A stretch of DNA of 64,000 nt from Lachnospiraceae bacterium. Lineage in GTDB: Bacteria; Bacillota; Clostridia; Lachnospirales; Lachnospiraceae. Positions 53,775-62,422 of this stretch are shown piece by piece. Below the pieces are notes generated by a model, which did no database searches, was not told the origin of the DNA, and saw nothing but the letters and a program-made list of their open reading frames with translations. The first letter of the stretch is position 1; each line of letters begins with the position of its first letter. Where the stretch lies: NCBI GenBank assembly GCA_910575605.1, contig CAJTEW010000002.1:140990-204989 (forward strand). Reading direction: 5' to 3'. A program made the position numbers and the translations under genes.

Positions 53775-54836
53775 ATGGAGGATAAGAATAGAAATATTGC
53801 TTTTGAATATGGTTCGCCGGAGTTTTATAAAAGTCTCAAAGAGCTCACACGGCAGATCCACATGGTGGCAGAGGGAGATTATTCCCAGGAGTCTGTGCAG
53901 CTTGGAGAGCTTTCCGATGCATTTAATGAGATGGTATATAAGCTGAAAGAAAAAGAGACGAAGCTTAAGGAAGAGCTTTCTGATGCCAGGAATCATGCAG
54001 AGGTGACAGAGGGGTACAACGAACTGCTGGTAAAGTTACTTAGCAGGAAGAACGAATGGCTTCTTGTTGTAGATATGGGCAGCAGAGAGATTATATATTG
54101 TAATAAGAAAGATAAAAAAGGGGCAGTTGATGAGTCTTACTGCAAAATGTGTAAAAATCGTCTTTCCTTCCAGTCTGAGCTTTTAAAATGGGACGAGAAG
54201 GAGCAGTATAAGGTATGGGAGACAGAGGATGACAAGGGTAATACATACTACCGTATTACCTCTTTCCTGATTGAATGGAGGGAGCGTAATGCAGGGGTGC
54301 ATATCGTCGTTGATATTACCGATGAGAAGAGGATGACCAGCAGCCTTACGAGCAAAGCATATCATGATGCGGGGACTGGAATAAAGAACCGATTATTCTT
54401 TGAGGAATATATGGAGATGATTCTGCGGGATAAGCAAAAGGCTACGCTCTGCTATCTGGATCTGGACGGCCTGAAGTATGTAAATGATAAATTCGGGCAT
54501 CTGGAAGGAGATATATATATTCAGTATTTTGTTGAGCTTATTCGTGGAAGCTTCCGAAGCGGCGATACATTTGCAAGGATAGGCGGAGATGAATTCTGTA
54601 TTGTCCTTACAGGTGCGATTAAGGAGCTGATAGAGAGAAAGATGGAAGAACTTTTACATGAATTTCAGACAGGGGAATTCAGGGAATACCGCTGTAGCTT
54701 CAGCTATGGCGTTGTAGAGATTACCGGCAATGAGGATGAGGCATCTTTAAAGGAACTCCTCCATGAGGCTGATGAGATCATGTATGAGTGTAAGAAAAGA
54801 AACAAAGAAAAATACCCGGAGCTTATCAGAGGATAA
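53775..54836 (+). CDS. Diguanylate cyclase with GGDEF domain
   Basis: 353 residues from ATG 53775. The ATG at 53763 is abutted directly by the GTGAGGG stretch and so is less likely. The N-terminal region has a HAMP-like helical segment and a PAS-like domain (about 85-170, EWLLVVDMGSREIIYC). The GGDEF domain (about 190-345) has LCYLDLDGLKYVNDKFGHLE and RIGGDEF, with an RxxD inhibitory site (RSGD) five residues before. It should make cyclic di-GMP and be feedback-inhibited. No membrane helix is seen. Confidence 0.9.
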   Translation: MEDKNRNIAFEYGSPEFYKSLKELTRQIHMVAEGDYSQESVQLGELSDAFNEMVYKLKEKETKLKEELSDARNHAEVTEGYNELLVKLLSRKNEWLLVVDMGSREIIYCNKKDKKGAVDESYCKMCKNRLSFQSELLKWDEKEQYKVWETEDDKGNTYYRITSFLIEWRERNAGVHIVVDITDEKRMTSSLTSKAYHDAGTGIKNRLFFEEYMEMILRDKQKATLCYLDLDGLKYVNDKFGHLEGDIYIQYFVELIRGSFRSGDTFARIGGDEFCIVLTGAIKELIERKMEELLHEFQTGEFREYRCSFSYGVVEITGNEDEASLKELLHEADEIMYECKKRNKEKYPELIRG

Positions 54837-54858
54837 TAAAAAATTTAAAATAAAATTT

Positions 54859-54887
54859 ACATAATTTCTCCTGCAGCGGACATACTA
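54859..54887 (+). promoter_or_regulatory. Sigma-G-like (forespore) promoter
   Basis: ACATA (54859-54863), 17 bp, CATACTA (54881-54887). Sigma-G consensus is G(C/A/T)ATA-N17/18-CAT.(A/C/T)TA, so only the first base of the -35 differs. It precedes the small Asn/Ser protein by 33 bp. Confidence 0.5.
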
Positions 54888-54919
54888 ACCTCGTAACAAA
54901 AAGATTAGGAGGAATTGAC

Positions 54920-55096
54920 ATGAGTAAGAATTATAGTTCATCTAACAAGAACGCATCCAATCAGAATTCTACAAACAAGAATGCATCTAATCAGAATTCA
55001 TCTAACAAGAATGCATCTAATCAGAATTCTACAAACAAGAATGCATCTAACCAGAATTCATCTAACAAGAATTACAGCAGCGACAGCAGCTACTAA
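54920..55096 (+). CDS. Low-complexity Asn/Ser-rich repeat protein (58 residues)
   Basis: MSKNYSS followed by four copies of a ten-residue repeat (SNKNASNQNS/T type) and the end NKNYSSDSSY. AGGAGG is 8 bp before ATG 54920 and a terminator follows, so the gene looks real despite its composition. It has almost no hydrophobic residues, so it is disordered. The sigma-G-like promoter suggests a spore protein. I know no named family for it. Confidence 0.7.
   Translation: MSKNYSSSNKNASNQNSTNKNASNQNSSNKNASNQNSTNKNASNQNSSNKNYSSDSSY
54948..55068 (+). repeat. 30-bp tandem repeat array in the Asn/Ser protein gene
   Basis: Unit AACAAGAATGCATCTAATCA followed by GAATTC(A/T)... repeated four times with a few third-base and A/T changes, alternating TCTACA and TCATCT at one codon, so the higher-order period is 60 bp. 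It could expand or contract by slipped replication. Confidence 0.8.
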
Positions 55097-55112
55097 GAGA
55101 AGTTCCAGGGCT

Positions 55113-55144
55113 AAAAGGGCATGTGATAACCGCATGTCCTTTTT
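55113..55144 (+). terminator. Terminator after the Asn/Ser protein gene
   Basis: AAAAGGGCATG (55113-55123) pairs with CATGTCCTTTT (55133-55143), with one wobble pair and a T-run. Confidence 0.85.
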
Positions 55145-55325
55145 GTATGTGCGCCCAGTATGTGCGTGAGCTAATGTGCGAAAGTCCGTAACATGCCTTG
55201 ATGTACGGCTGTATTGTAGGTCGATGGATAAAATAATTATCTACCTCCTACCCGATTTTAGAATTGACAAAGTACATGCCAAGCAAGTAAGATATATAAC
55301 ATAAATGAAGTGATTGGAGATGTAT

Positions 55326-56468
55326 ATGAACCGCATGGAACTTATTGCCCCCTGCCATTTTGGACTGGAGGCAGTTTTAAAAAGGGAGATTATTGATATA
55401 GGATATGATATTGCAGAGGTTGAGGACGGCCGGGTTACATTTTATGGGGATGAGGAGGCTGTATGCCGGGCAAATATATTTTTAAGGACTGCAGAGCGGG
55501 TGCTTTTAAAGGCAGGAAGCTTTCATGCGGTTACCTTTGAGGAATTGTTTGAAAAGACGAGAGAGATTCCGTGGGAAAGATACATACCAAAGGACGGGAA
55601 ATTCTGGGTTACAAAGGCAGCTTCTGTAAAAAGCAGGCTGTACAGCCCTTCAGATATTCAGTCTATTATGAAAAAGGCGATGGTAAAAAGACTTTCTGAC
55701 CACTATCATATAGACTGGTTTTCAGAGGAAGGGGCCTCGTATCCTGTGAGGGTCTTTCTTAAGAAGGATATAGTAACTGTGGGAATTGATACATCCGGGA
55801 TTTCTCTTCATAAAAGAGGTTATAGGGAAGTATCGGGGAAGGCACCTATTACAGAGACACTTGCATGCGCGCTTATTATGCTGACGCCGTGGAACAGGGA
55901 GCGGATACTTGTGGATCCTTTTTGTGGGAGCGGTACATTTCCTATAGAAGCGGCTATGATGGCAGCAGGTATTGCACCGGGCATGAACCGTACGTTTACG
56001 GCGGAGAGCTGGGCGAACCTTATACCGAGAAAACTGTGGTATGATACGGTGAATGAGGCAAATGATTTAATCTGTGATAATGTAGAGACTGATATACAAG
56101 GATATGACATCGACAGCTCTGTCATAAAGATTGCAAGAAGAAATGCAAGGGAGGCAGGAGTAGAACATCTGATACATTTTCAGGAGAGGGATGTAAGAGC
56201 CTTAAGCCATCCGAAAAAATATGGATTTGTTATTACGAATCCTCCTTATGGAGAACGGCTGGAAGATAAGAAAAACCTTCCGGAACTTTATCAGGCCTTC
56301 GGCGAAAGCTTTCGGAAGCTGGATTCATGGTCTGCCTATATGATTACCTCTTATGAGGATGCAGAGCGGTACTTTGGACGTAAAGCGGACAAGAACCGCA
56401 AAATATATAATGGGATGCTGAAAACATATTTTTATCAGTTCCAGGGGCCGAAGCCGCCGAAGAAATAA
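55326..56468 (+). CDS. THUMP-domain RNA methyltransferase (RlmL/YpsC-like)
   Basis: 380 residues from ATG 55326 (GGAGA 5 bp upstream). The N-terminal THUMP domain (MNRMELIAPCHFGLEAVLKR; about 1-155) is followed by a SAM-dependent methyltransferase domain: VDPFCGSGTFPIEAA (motif I) and ITNPPYGERLED (motif IV). The family methylates guanine N2 of 23S rRNA (like RlmL/K). It could also be a tRNA m2G enzyme. A promoter with TTGACA at 55264 is likely. Confidence 0.9.
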   Translation: MNRMELIAPCHFGLEAVLKREIIDIGYDIAEVEDGRVTFYGDEEAVCRANIFLRTAERVLLKAGSFHAVTFEELFEKTREIPWERYIPKDGKFWVTKAASVKSRLYSPSDIQSIMKKAMVKRLSDHYHIDWFSEEGASYPVRVFLKKDIVTVGIDTSGISLHKRGYREVSGKAPITETLACALIMLTPWNRERILVDPFCGSGTFPIEAAMMAAGIAPGMNRTFTAESWANLIPRKLWYDTVNEANDLICDNVETDIQGYDIDSSVIKIARRNAREAGVEHLIHFQERDVRALSHPKKYGFVITNPPYGERLEDKKNLPELYQAFGESFRKLDSWSAYMITSYEDAERYFGRKADKNRKIYNGMLKTYFYQFQGPKPPKK

Positions 56469-56481
56469 AGAAGGAGTGTGT

Positions 56482-57126
56482 ATGGATAAAATTATTTTTG
56501 CAACAGGAAACAAAAATAAAATGATTGAAATAAAAATGATTCTCTCTGACCTTGGGGCAGAAATATTGTCTCAGAAGGAGGCGGGAATAGAAGCGGAGGT
56601 TGTGGAGGATGGGACGACCTTTGAGGAGAATGCTTTGATTAAGGCAGAAGCAATTTCGAAAATAGCAAGAAGTATGCCGGAGTATAAGAATACGGTTGTC
56701 CTTGCGGATGATTCCGGTCTTGAGATTGATTATCTGAATAAGGAACCGGGGATTTATTCGGCGAGATATATGGGGGAGGATACCTCTTATGACATTAAGA
56801 ATAATGAACTTTTAAGGAGGCTTGAGGGCGTACCAAAGGAGAAGCGTACGGCAAGATTTGTCTGCGCAGTTGCGGCGGCATTTCCGGATGGAACCTGTGA
56901 AGTGCTCAGGGGAACTATGGAAGGAATTATTGGTTATAAGACTGCAGGTGAAAATGGGTTTGGGTATGATCCGATTTTTTATCTTCCCGAATATCAGTGT
57001 ACCAGTGCTGAACTTACGCCTGAGAAAAAGAATGAGTTAAGCCACAGAGGCGAGGGCCTCCGCAGGATGCGCAGGATTCTGGAAGAAAGATTGGGGAAGC
57101 AGGATGAAAATATTAATTGTAAGTGA
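56482..57126 (+). CDS. rdgB: Non-canonical purine NTP pyrophosphatase (RdgB/HAM1)
   Basis: 214 residues, with FATGNKNKMIEIK, VLADDSGLEIDYLNKEPGIY without its last residue, GENGFGYDPIFYLPE and SHRGEGLRRM. It removes XTP, dITP and ITP from the nucleotide pool. AAGGAG precedes ATG 56482, and the end overlaps the phosphoesterase start by 23 bp. Confidence 0.95.
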   Translation: MDKIIFATGNKNKMIEIKMILSDLGAEILSQKEAGIEAEVVEDGTTFEENALIKAEAISKIARSMPEYKNTVVLADDSGLEIDYLNKEPGIYSARYMGEDTSYDIKNNELLRRLEGVPKEKRTARFVCAVAAAFPDGTCEVLRGTMEGIIGYKTAGENGFGYDPIFYLPEYQCTSAELTPEKKNELSHRGEGLRRMRRILEERLGKQDENINCK

Positions 57127-57583
57127 TACTCATAAATCACATAAGAATCTTGAAAGGGTGCTGGAAGAAAATAAGGATATAGATATGCTCATTCACCTTG
57201 GGGATGTGGAAGGTGCGGAGGATTATATTGAGGCTTTGGCCGGATGCCCGGTACATATCGTAAGCGGTAATAATGATTTTTTTTCTGACCTTCCTTTTGA
57301 GGAAGAGTTTATGATAGGAGGACATCATGTTTTTATTACACATGGGCATTATTATGGTATTGTAATCGGAGAGGAGCGCCTTGCGCAGGAGGCACGAGAA
57401 CGAGGGGCGGATATTGTCATGTATGGGCACACGCACAGGCCGTTTTTTAAGGAGGAGAATGGACTTGTGGTGCTGAATCCGGGCAGTATTGCCTATCCGC
57501 GGCAGCTTGGAAGAGAGCCGAGTTATATGATAATGGAGGTCGATGAAGAGGACAGGACACATTTTTATTTAAAATATGTATAA
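57104..57583 (+). CDS. YfcE/MJ0936-family metallophosphoesterase
   Basis: 159 residues with the metal-binding motifs SDTHKSHKN, LGDVEG, SGNNDFFS, VFITHGHYYG and YGHTHRPF, then LNPGSIAYPR. It acts on phosphodiesters of unknown identity in the cytoplasm. It pairs with rdgB, a common operon in Clostridia. Confidence 0.93.
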   Translation: MKILIVSDTHKSHKNLERVLEENKDIDMLIHLGDVEGAEDYIEALAGCPVHIVSGNNDFFSDLPFEEEFMIGGHHVFITHGHYYGIVIGEERLAQEARERGADIVMYGHTHRPFFKEENGLVVLNPGSIAYPRQLGREPSYMIMEVDEEDRTHFYLKYV

Positions 57584-57599
57584 AAATATAAAAAAGATG

Positions 57600-57628
57600 T
57601 TGACAAGTGGGAACACTTCGTATATAAT
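57600..57628 (+). promoter_or_regulatory. Promoter of the tRNA array
   Basis: Perfect TTGACA (57600-57605), 17 bp, perfect TATAAT (57623-57628), 39 bp before the first tRNA. Confidence 0.9.
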
Positions 57629-57666
57629 ATGTTTTGTGTCACGGAGATGACAGAAAATGAATATTG

Positions 57667-57741
57667 CGGGGTGTGGCTCAGCTTGGCTAGAGCGCCTGGT
57701 TTGGGACCAGGAGGTCGCAGGTTCGAATCCTGTCACCCCGA
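57667..57741 (+). tRNA. tRNA-Pro (TGG)
   Basis: 75 bases. Acceptor CGGGGTG with CACCCCG, anticodon stem CCTGG/CCAGG and loop TTTGGGA (anticodon TGG), T loop GGTTCGAATCC. Confidence 0.95.
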
Positions 57742-57747
57742 TAACGT

Positions 57748-57818
57748 GCGGGTGTAGTTCAATGGTAGAACACTAGCCTTCCAAGCTAGATACGTGGGTT
57801 CGATTCCCATCACCCGCT
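57748..57818 (+). tRNA. tRNA-Gly (TCC)
   Basis: 71 bases. Acceptor GCGGGTG with CACCCGC, anticodon stem CTAGC/GCTAG around CTTCCAA, anticodon TCC. Confidence 0.95.
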
Positions 57819-57889
57819 TTCTTACGCGGTCAAGGTTTTGGTCCGTAAGAAGGTTAGTTCTTAAGGGCAGAGTCTTAAGGATAGAGCTT

Positions 57890-57963
57890 GAGTCTGTAGC
57901 TCAGCTGGATAGAGCAACGGCCTTCTAAGCCGTAGGTCGAGGGTTCGAATCCCCCCAGGCTCG
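57890..57963 (+). tRNA. tRNA-Arg (TCT)
   Basis: 74 bases. Acceptor GAGTCTG with CAGGCTC, anticodon stem CGGCC/AGCCG type around CTTCTAA, anticodon TCT, T arm GAGGGTTCGAATCCCCC. Confidence 0.95.
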
Positions 57964-58024
57964 TTGGAACCACACAATTGAATAGTGCTTAGTTGGACAA
58001 GTATAGTTCATATGTAATTAATAT

Positions 58025-58099
58025 GGTGGGTATGGTGCAGTTGGTTAGCGCGCCAGATTGTGGTTCTGGATATCATGGGTTCGAGTCCCATTACCCACC
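58025..58099 (+). tRNA. tRNA-His (GTG)
   Basis: 75 bases including the extra 5' G typical of tRNA-His. Acceptor GTGGGTA with TACCCAC, anticodon loop TTGTGGT, anticodon GTG. Confidence 0.95.
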
Positions 58100-58114
58100 T
58101 TTTTCTTTTATTGA

Positions 58115-58187
58115 TGGGCTATCGCCAAGCGGTAAGGCACAGGACTTTGACTCCTGCATTTCGTTGGTTCGAATCCAACTAGCCCAG
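58115..58187 (+). tRNA. tRNA-Gln (TTG)
   Basis: 73 bases. Acceptor TGGGCTA with TAGCCCA, anticodon stem CAGGA/TCCTG with loop CTTTGAC, anticodon TTG. Confidence 0.95.
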
Positions 58188-58195
58188 TTGATTAT

Positions 58196-58268
58196 GGGCG
58201 TGTAGCTCAGGTGGTAGAGCACTTGACTTTTAATCAAGTTGTCCGGGGTTCGAATCCCCGCACGCTCA
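58196..58268 (+). tRNA. tRNA-Lys (TTT)
   Basis: 73 bases. Acceptor GGGCGTG with CACGCTC (one G-T pair), anticodon stem CTTGA/TCAAG, loop CTTTTAA, anticodon TTT. Its 3' end faces the integrase gene and is the likely attachment site. Confidence 0.95.
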
Positions 58269-58275
58269 CTTGAAA

Positions 58276-58313
58276 TGCTGTCTTTGGAAGAGATTCCGGG
58301 GACAGTATTTTTT
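58276..58313 (+). terminator. Terminator after the tRNA array
   Basis: ATGCTGTC pairs with GACAGTAT and a seven-T run follows. From 58314 to 58440 there is no gene; the direct pair TGAGAACA-TTTGAGAACAATA near 58397-58417 lies at the integrase end and may be part of an arm site. Confidence 0.7.
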
Positions 58314-58440
58314 TGTGAAAGTCCCTGTTTTCAAGGGTTTGCGGGATTCATAGGACGTTTGCCAATATAAATTTAGGTGTGTTGTCCTGTAAGGATGCTT
58401 GAGAACATTTGAGAACAATAATGAATATTCTATGTAAATC

Positions 58441-59715
58441 CTATGAAAGGGCTAGTTCTATTAATTGTTCTCTTTCGGACTTGGTATGACGGTCAAAACA
58501 ATAGTTATTGTATGTTGTCCGTTCGTCTGCATGACCGACACATTCTCTAATCGTGTTAATGTTTACATTACCGTCTATTAATGCGGAAATAAAGGTTTTA
58601 CGTGCTTTATGTGAGGATTTATAGATTGTATCCATCTTATCACAATATTTCCGATATAAACCGTTTACAGCGCGGCCAGACAGGGGAGAAGAATCACAGG
58701 AAAATATGTAACCTTTATTGTTAAGTCCGTGTTCTTCTTGATACTCTTTTGCCACTCGTATAATTTTCTTGGCCTCTGGTGTAAGATATACTTCTCTATC
58801 TTCATAACCTTTTGTGTGCTGTACAATTTCTCCCGTTTCAGGGCGGTACATTCTTTCAATAGTCATGTAATCGCCGGTTATATCGTTGTAACAGACTGCA
58901 CATAATTCACCTAGCCTTAAACCTGTAAGTGTCTGAAAAATAATACTAAGAGGTGCCAGACGGTATTTTAAACGTGTGTTGGAAAGAAAATCCTCTAATG
59001 CCATAGAATGTAAGAAGTTTAATTCTTCTTTTGAAAACACCTGTGTCTCATTAGGCTTCTTTTTGATTTGACGAAAGAGACGTCTCCCATCTATTTTTAC
59101 AAGAGAAAAAGGGTTGTTCTCTATAATCTGCAAATCAACAGCGTAATCTAAAATCTGCCGGATAATTATAGTGGAATTATAATATTGATTTTTGGTCATA
59201 TTATTGTTTCGTATTAAAGTATGCGCCCAATTGCTAAGTACAAATTTATTTAGCTTAGCAATTGGAATACGAATGATTTCAGTGTTAATATAATAATGTT
59301 TCCAGTCATTATTAATTCGCCTGATATAGTTTTGCGCTGTCGTTCGTAAAGCCTTATACTCTTTCCAATCTGGATACAATTTTTCAATAGTAATAGCAGA
59401 TAAAGAATTGCTTCTTTCCAGTTCTTTGTAATGTTCATAAAGTGCAATATTCAATTTTTCTTCTGTGGATTTCACCAATTTCTTTCTGCCGGATTTTTGA
59501 GTGTCATCTTGAACATATGTCTGCCAACGACCGGAAGAAAATGAGATTTTATATGGATGCTGTTTCAAAATCTTTTCTAATTCTGCTCTTTTCATGGCTT
59601 TTTCCACGTCGTCTATATTACTAATTATACCAGATTCTTGTGCAAATTGCAATAATTTTGCGCTCTTTTCTATATCTATATTTGATATATTTGCACAATT
59701 ACTATTCTTTTTCAT
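58441..59715 (-). CDS. int: Tyrosine integrase
   Basis: 424 residues. The catalytic Arg is in TGLRLGELCAV, the HxxR box in SSHKARKTFISAL, and the late His and Tyr in GHADERTTYNNYCF. The N-terminal half has an arm-binding region and a SAM-like core-binding domain. The gene points toward the tRNA-Lys gene, as expected for an element integrated at a tRNA 3' end. The ribosome binding site is weak (CAGGT). Confidence 0.92.
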   Translation of the reverse strand: MKKNSNCANISNIDIEKSAKLLQFAQESGIISNIDDVEKAMKRAELEKILKQHPYKISFSSGRWQTYVQDDTQKSGRKKLVKSTEEKLNIALYEHYKELERSNSLSAITIEKLYPDWKEYKALRTTAQNYIRRINNDWKHYYINTEIIRIPIAKLNKFVLSNWAHTLIRNNNMTKNQYYNSTIIIRQILDYAVDLQIIENNPFSLVKIDGRRLFRQIKKKPNETQVFSKEELNFLHSMALEDFLSNTRLKYRLAPLSIIFQTLTGLRLGELCAVCYNDITGDYMTIERMYRPETGEIVQHTKGYEDREVYLTPEAKKIIRVAKEYQEEHGLNNKGYIFSCDSSPLSGRAVNGLYRKYCDKMDTIYKSSHKARKTFISALIDGNVNINTIRECVGHADERTTYNNYCFDRHTKSEREQLIELALS

Positions 59716-59748
59716 TACCTGTTTTATTTAGCAATACAATATATTAAA

Positions 59749-59820
59749 ATATTTTAGTTAATCGCTTACTACGCTTCATTACAATACAAAACAATACGGT
59801 GCGTGTATTAACTAAAATAT
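59749..59820. repeat. 14-bp perfect inverted repeat between rep and int
   Basis: ATATTTTAGTTAAT (59749-59762) and ATTAACTAAAATAT (59807-59820) are exact complements separated by 44 bases that contain ACAATAC twice; a further CAATACAAT lies just outside at about 59732. This could be the nicking origin for Rep or an integrase binding region. Confidence 0.6.
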
Positions 59821-59828
59821 CTCCTTTC

Positions 59829-60944
59829 CTAGTCTTTGAATGGTAATCGTAGCTGTTCTGCTTCCGTAACAGGATGCAGAACCGTATCACGGTTTAAATA
59901 GGCTTCTACAGAATCGTAGGAGCGGACAGTCCCATCCTTATTGTATATCTGCACCCTGTTAATTCGGCGCAGAAACGCCTTCCATATTTCAGGGGCATCT
60001 GACTGAACATTAGGATACTGCTTTTCAAGCTTTACATTTGTAGCTATATATACTTTCAAATAACACGCCTGTTTATTATTGTATCTTGCAGGCAATTCGC
60101 AGGGATAGCCGTCCAAATATATAAGCATATCCTGAATCCTCAAACTGCTGTTAAATTCTTCAAATAAAAGTACGTGTTGGTTTTTGTATCCATCAAACGG
60201 ATGGTCATAGTCTGTAACACGGTACGTATTGGAATATCCAAACTGTTCCATAACAGAACGTGTCTTACCTGTATTTGTTGCACCATATATATACGTTGCT
60301 TCCAAATCACGCCACGTCTCTTTATATTCGTGTTCTATCATTATCTGACGCGCACGGTCGATTTTATCCAAATACCGCATGGATTCGGGATACTGCTTTA
60401 AAATTTCAGCCGTAGACAGCCCGCCCTCTATCATGCTGTATATAAATTGCAGTTCACCGCCCTGTCCTAAACGTTCATTTGCCGGTATTACCCCGCCCTC
60501 TTCGAAGGAGCCTTCGACAGAGGTTTCCTGCTTCGTGGTGTTCTTCCATTTGCCTTGTTTTGTGATGTAATCGCGGTTATTTTGGCTTGTCCCATATGCA
60601 CTTTCAATATGTGCCGTTGGAAAATGTTTCTTAACTGTGCTGAACCGTATCGGGGCGTGTGAAACAAAATATATATGTGTATGCGGCGTTTCCTCCTGTA
60701 AGCCGATTTCATCAGCAAGGCACCAGTAGTCAATGGATGTCAGACTGGCCAAACGTCTTTTGATTTCCTCATGGGAAAAAGGGCATTTTATTATATTGCC
60801 GGAATTTTTTGGCTCTTCATATTCTGCCTCCATAGGGTTATTAATGGTTATCTGATATTTTCGGGATTGTGTGTCCCTGACAATGTGTTCCGCAGGTTTT
60901 GCTTCTTTTTTATCCGGTACGGAATCGGGGATAAGCTTTTCCAT
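59829..60944 (-). CDS. CRESS-type rolling-circle replication initiator (Rep)
   Basis: 371 residues. HUH endonuclease motifs are seen in order: motif I RKYQITINNP, motif II PHTHIYF (HxH), motif III NRDYITKQGKW with the catalytic Tyr. A superfamily 3 helicase follows: Walker A YGATNTGKTRS, Walker B HVLLFEEFNSS, motif C VYIATN. This two-domain layout is that of CRESS-DNA virus Rep and of Rep on some bacterial plasmids and integrative elements. It would nick and unwind the element for rolling-circle replication. Confidence 0.9.
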   Translation of the reverse strand: MEKLIPDSVPDKKEAKPAEHIVRDTQSRKYQITINNPMEAEYEEPKNSGNIIKCPFSHEEIKRRLASLTSIDYWCLADEIGLQEETPHTHIYFVSHAPIRFSTVKKHFPTAHIESAYGTSQNNRDYITKQGKWKNTTKQETSVEGSFEEGGVIPANERLGQGGELQFIYSMIEGGLSTAEILKQYPESMRYLDKIDRARQIMIEHEYKETWRDLEATYIYGATNTGKTRSVMEQFGYSNTYRVTDYDHPFDGYKNQHVLLFEEFNSSLRIQDMLIYLDGYPCELPARYNNKQACYLKVYIATNVKLEKQYPNVQSDAPEIWKAFLRRINRVQIYNKDGTVRSYDSVEAYLNRDTVLHPVTEAEQLRLPFKD

Positions 60945-61052
60945 ATGTGCATCCTCCTTTCTTGTGTGCTACACTGCTACATATTCAGGTAGCAGACTCC
61001 CAAGCCTTATAAATCCTCTGTATATCCAACATTGCTACACCCACCTGTAATA

Positions 61053-61862
61053 CTAGGCGGTGGGTGTGCCGTGCCCTGACGCTTCACCGCCGCCTTCGGC
61101 GTCATCGGCTTGCATCAGGCAGTCCCTAATCTGTTGCTTTACAAGATTAACGTCCCGCAGTTTGGGAACCTTGATAAACTTCGTGCCGAAAGTATCGCAT
61201 CTGATAATTCCTTCACCACAGGCATAGACTTCACGCTGTTCCAGTTCTTCCCCCTGCATTATCATCAGCTTCATTTCACGGCTCATTTTACCCAGTGCAA
61301 CGGTTACAAAAAACTGCTCTCTGCCCTCTATGTATTTTGCATCGTTTCTCTGCATTACGACCCATACGCCGCATAACATGGAGCGTCCCATAAGAAGGAT
61401 TTCCAGTAGCCATCCTTTATATTGTTCAGCCTGCTTTTTGTTTTTCTGTGTTTCGTACACCATAAATCCCGCCCATTCATCAAAGATGATAAGGCGTATA
61501 AGGCCGTCCCTGATAGTGCCGTTTTTCACCTGCTGATATTCCGTGTAAAATTCCTCCAGTCCACGTGCGCAGTCAGCACCCGTGTAATAGTGGGAATACC
61601 CATTCATGAAGGAAAAATCTTCACTGGACTTGAAATCACAGAACCATACTTTTATGTCCTTCTGAAATTCGGCTAAAATATTCCGTAGCACAAAAAGGAG
61701 CATATAAGACTTGCCGCTACCGCTGTTGCCGCAGATGAGCCAGTGCAGACATTTTACTAAATCAATGTATAATGCAAGCCTTGAATGGAAACATTCAAAC
61801 ATATTTAAGTCGTAACATACTTTAACAGGGCTGTGCCTGGATCCATGATTCTTTTTAATCAT
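61053..61862 (-). CDS. FtsK/TcpA-like DNA translocase
   Basis: 269 residues with Walker A CGNSGSGKSYMLLF (near residue 45), Walker B RLIIFDEWAGFM and the later MGRSMLCGVWVVMQRNDAKY. It is a short soluble ATPase of the FtsK/TraG type that acts as coupling protein in mobilisable elements; it may bring the nicked DNA to a host or helper conjugation channel. It overlaps the upstream gene by 8 bp. Confidence 0.85.
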   Translation of the reverse strand: MIKKNHGSRHSPVKVCYDLNMFECFHSRLALYIDLVKCLHWLICGNSGSGKSYMLLFVLRNILAEFQKDIKVWFCDFKSSEDFSFMNGYSHYYTGADCARGLEEFYTEYQQVKNGTIRDGLIRLIIFDEWAGFMVYETQKNKKQAEQYKGWLLEILLMGRSMLCGVWVVMQRNDAKYIEGREQFFVTVALGKMSREMKLMIMQGEELEQREVYACGEGIIRCDTFGTKFIKVPKLRDVNLVKQQIRDCLMQADDAEGGGEASGHGTPTA

Positions 61863-62421
61863 CTTCTAATTCCTCCATGTTGGGCATATCTTTGAAGGCA
61901 TCAACAGCTGCCTGTTCGGCTATAAGCTGATTTCCGTAAACATTTTTCGCTACATGAAAGACAATTTCCCCTTCCTGTACATTTGTTACATAGACAATGG
62001 GATAAGAGAAAGCGCCTAAACGTTCTATATAAAAATCCTGAAAGAGATTGCATAAAAGTACTGCTAAATCATCCGTATTTTCTTTATACTCACTGGATAT
62101 GCCAAGTAGTTTGAAACGAATTTCTGCTATGTCCCTATTTTTATCCACTATGGAAAAGAATTTAAAATACTTACATATATGAAGTTCCTTAACCTGTTTT
62201 TCAAAAGGTCTGATGTCCTGATTTATAAAAAAAATCTCTTTACGTTGCCATCTGATTTCAAGTTTGTTTTTTATGAAAGAACAGATTTTTTTAGTATCTT
62301 CCCCCATCCTTTCCAGTGCGGAAGAGGGGGTAAGCCCTCTTCCCTTTGTCAAATATGTATACCATCCGAACAATATTAAGAACAATGTCAAAATAAAAAT
62401 TGTCAGTTTCAATAGAAGCAT
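61855..62421 (-). CDS. Membrane-anchored protein of the integrative element
   Basis: 188 residues: an N-terminal membrane helix (about 2-23, LLLKLTIFILTLFLILFGWY) and a soluble part. I do not recognise the family. Its place directly before the FtsK-like ATPase, with overlap, suggests a partner of the coupling protein. Confidence 0.7.
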   Translation of the reverse strand: MLLLKLTIFILTLFLILFGWYTYLTKGRGLTPSSALERMGEDTKKICSFIKNKLEIRWQRKEIFFINQDIRPFEKQVKELHICKYFKFFSIVDKNRDIAEIRFKLLGISSEYKENTDDLAVLLCNLFQDFYIERLGAFSYPIVYVTNVQEGEIVFHVAKNVYGNQLIAEQAAVDAFKDMPNMEELEDD

Positions 62422-62422
62422 A

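Noticed and set aside
55081-55313. Extended ORF in another frame over the Asn/Ser repeat
   Set aside because: Repeat DNA stays open in several frames; only the frame with AGGAGG and terminator is supported.
57993-58205. 70-codon ORF over the tRNA genes
   Set aside because: It is made of tRNA-His and tRNA-Gln sequence.
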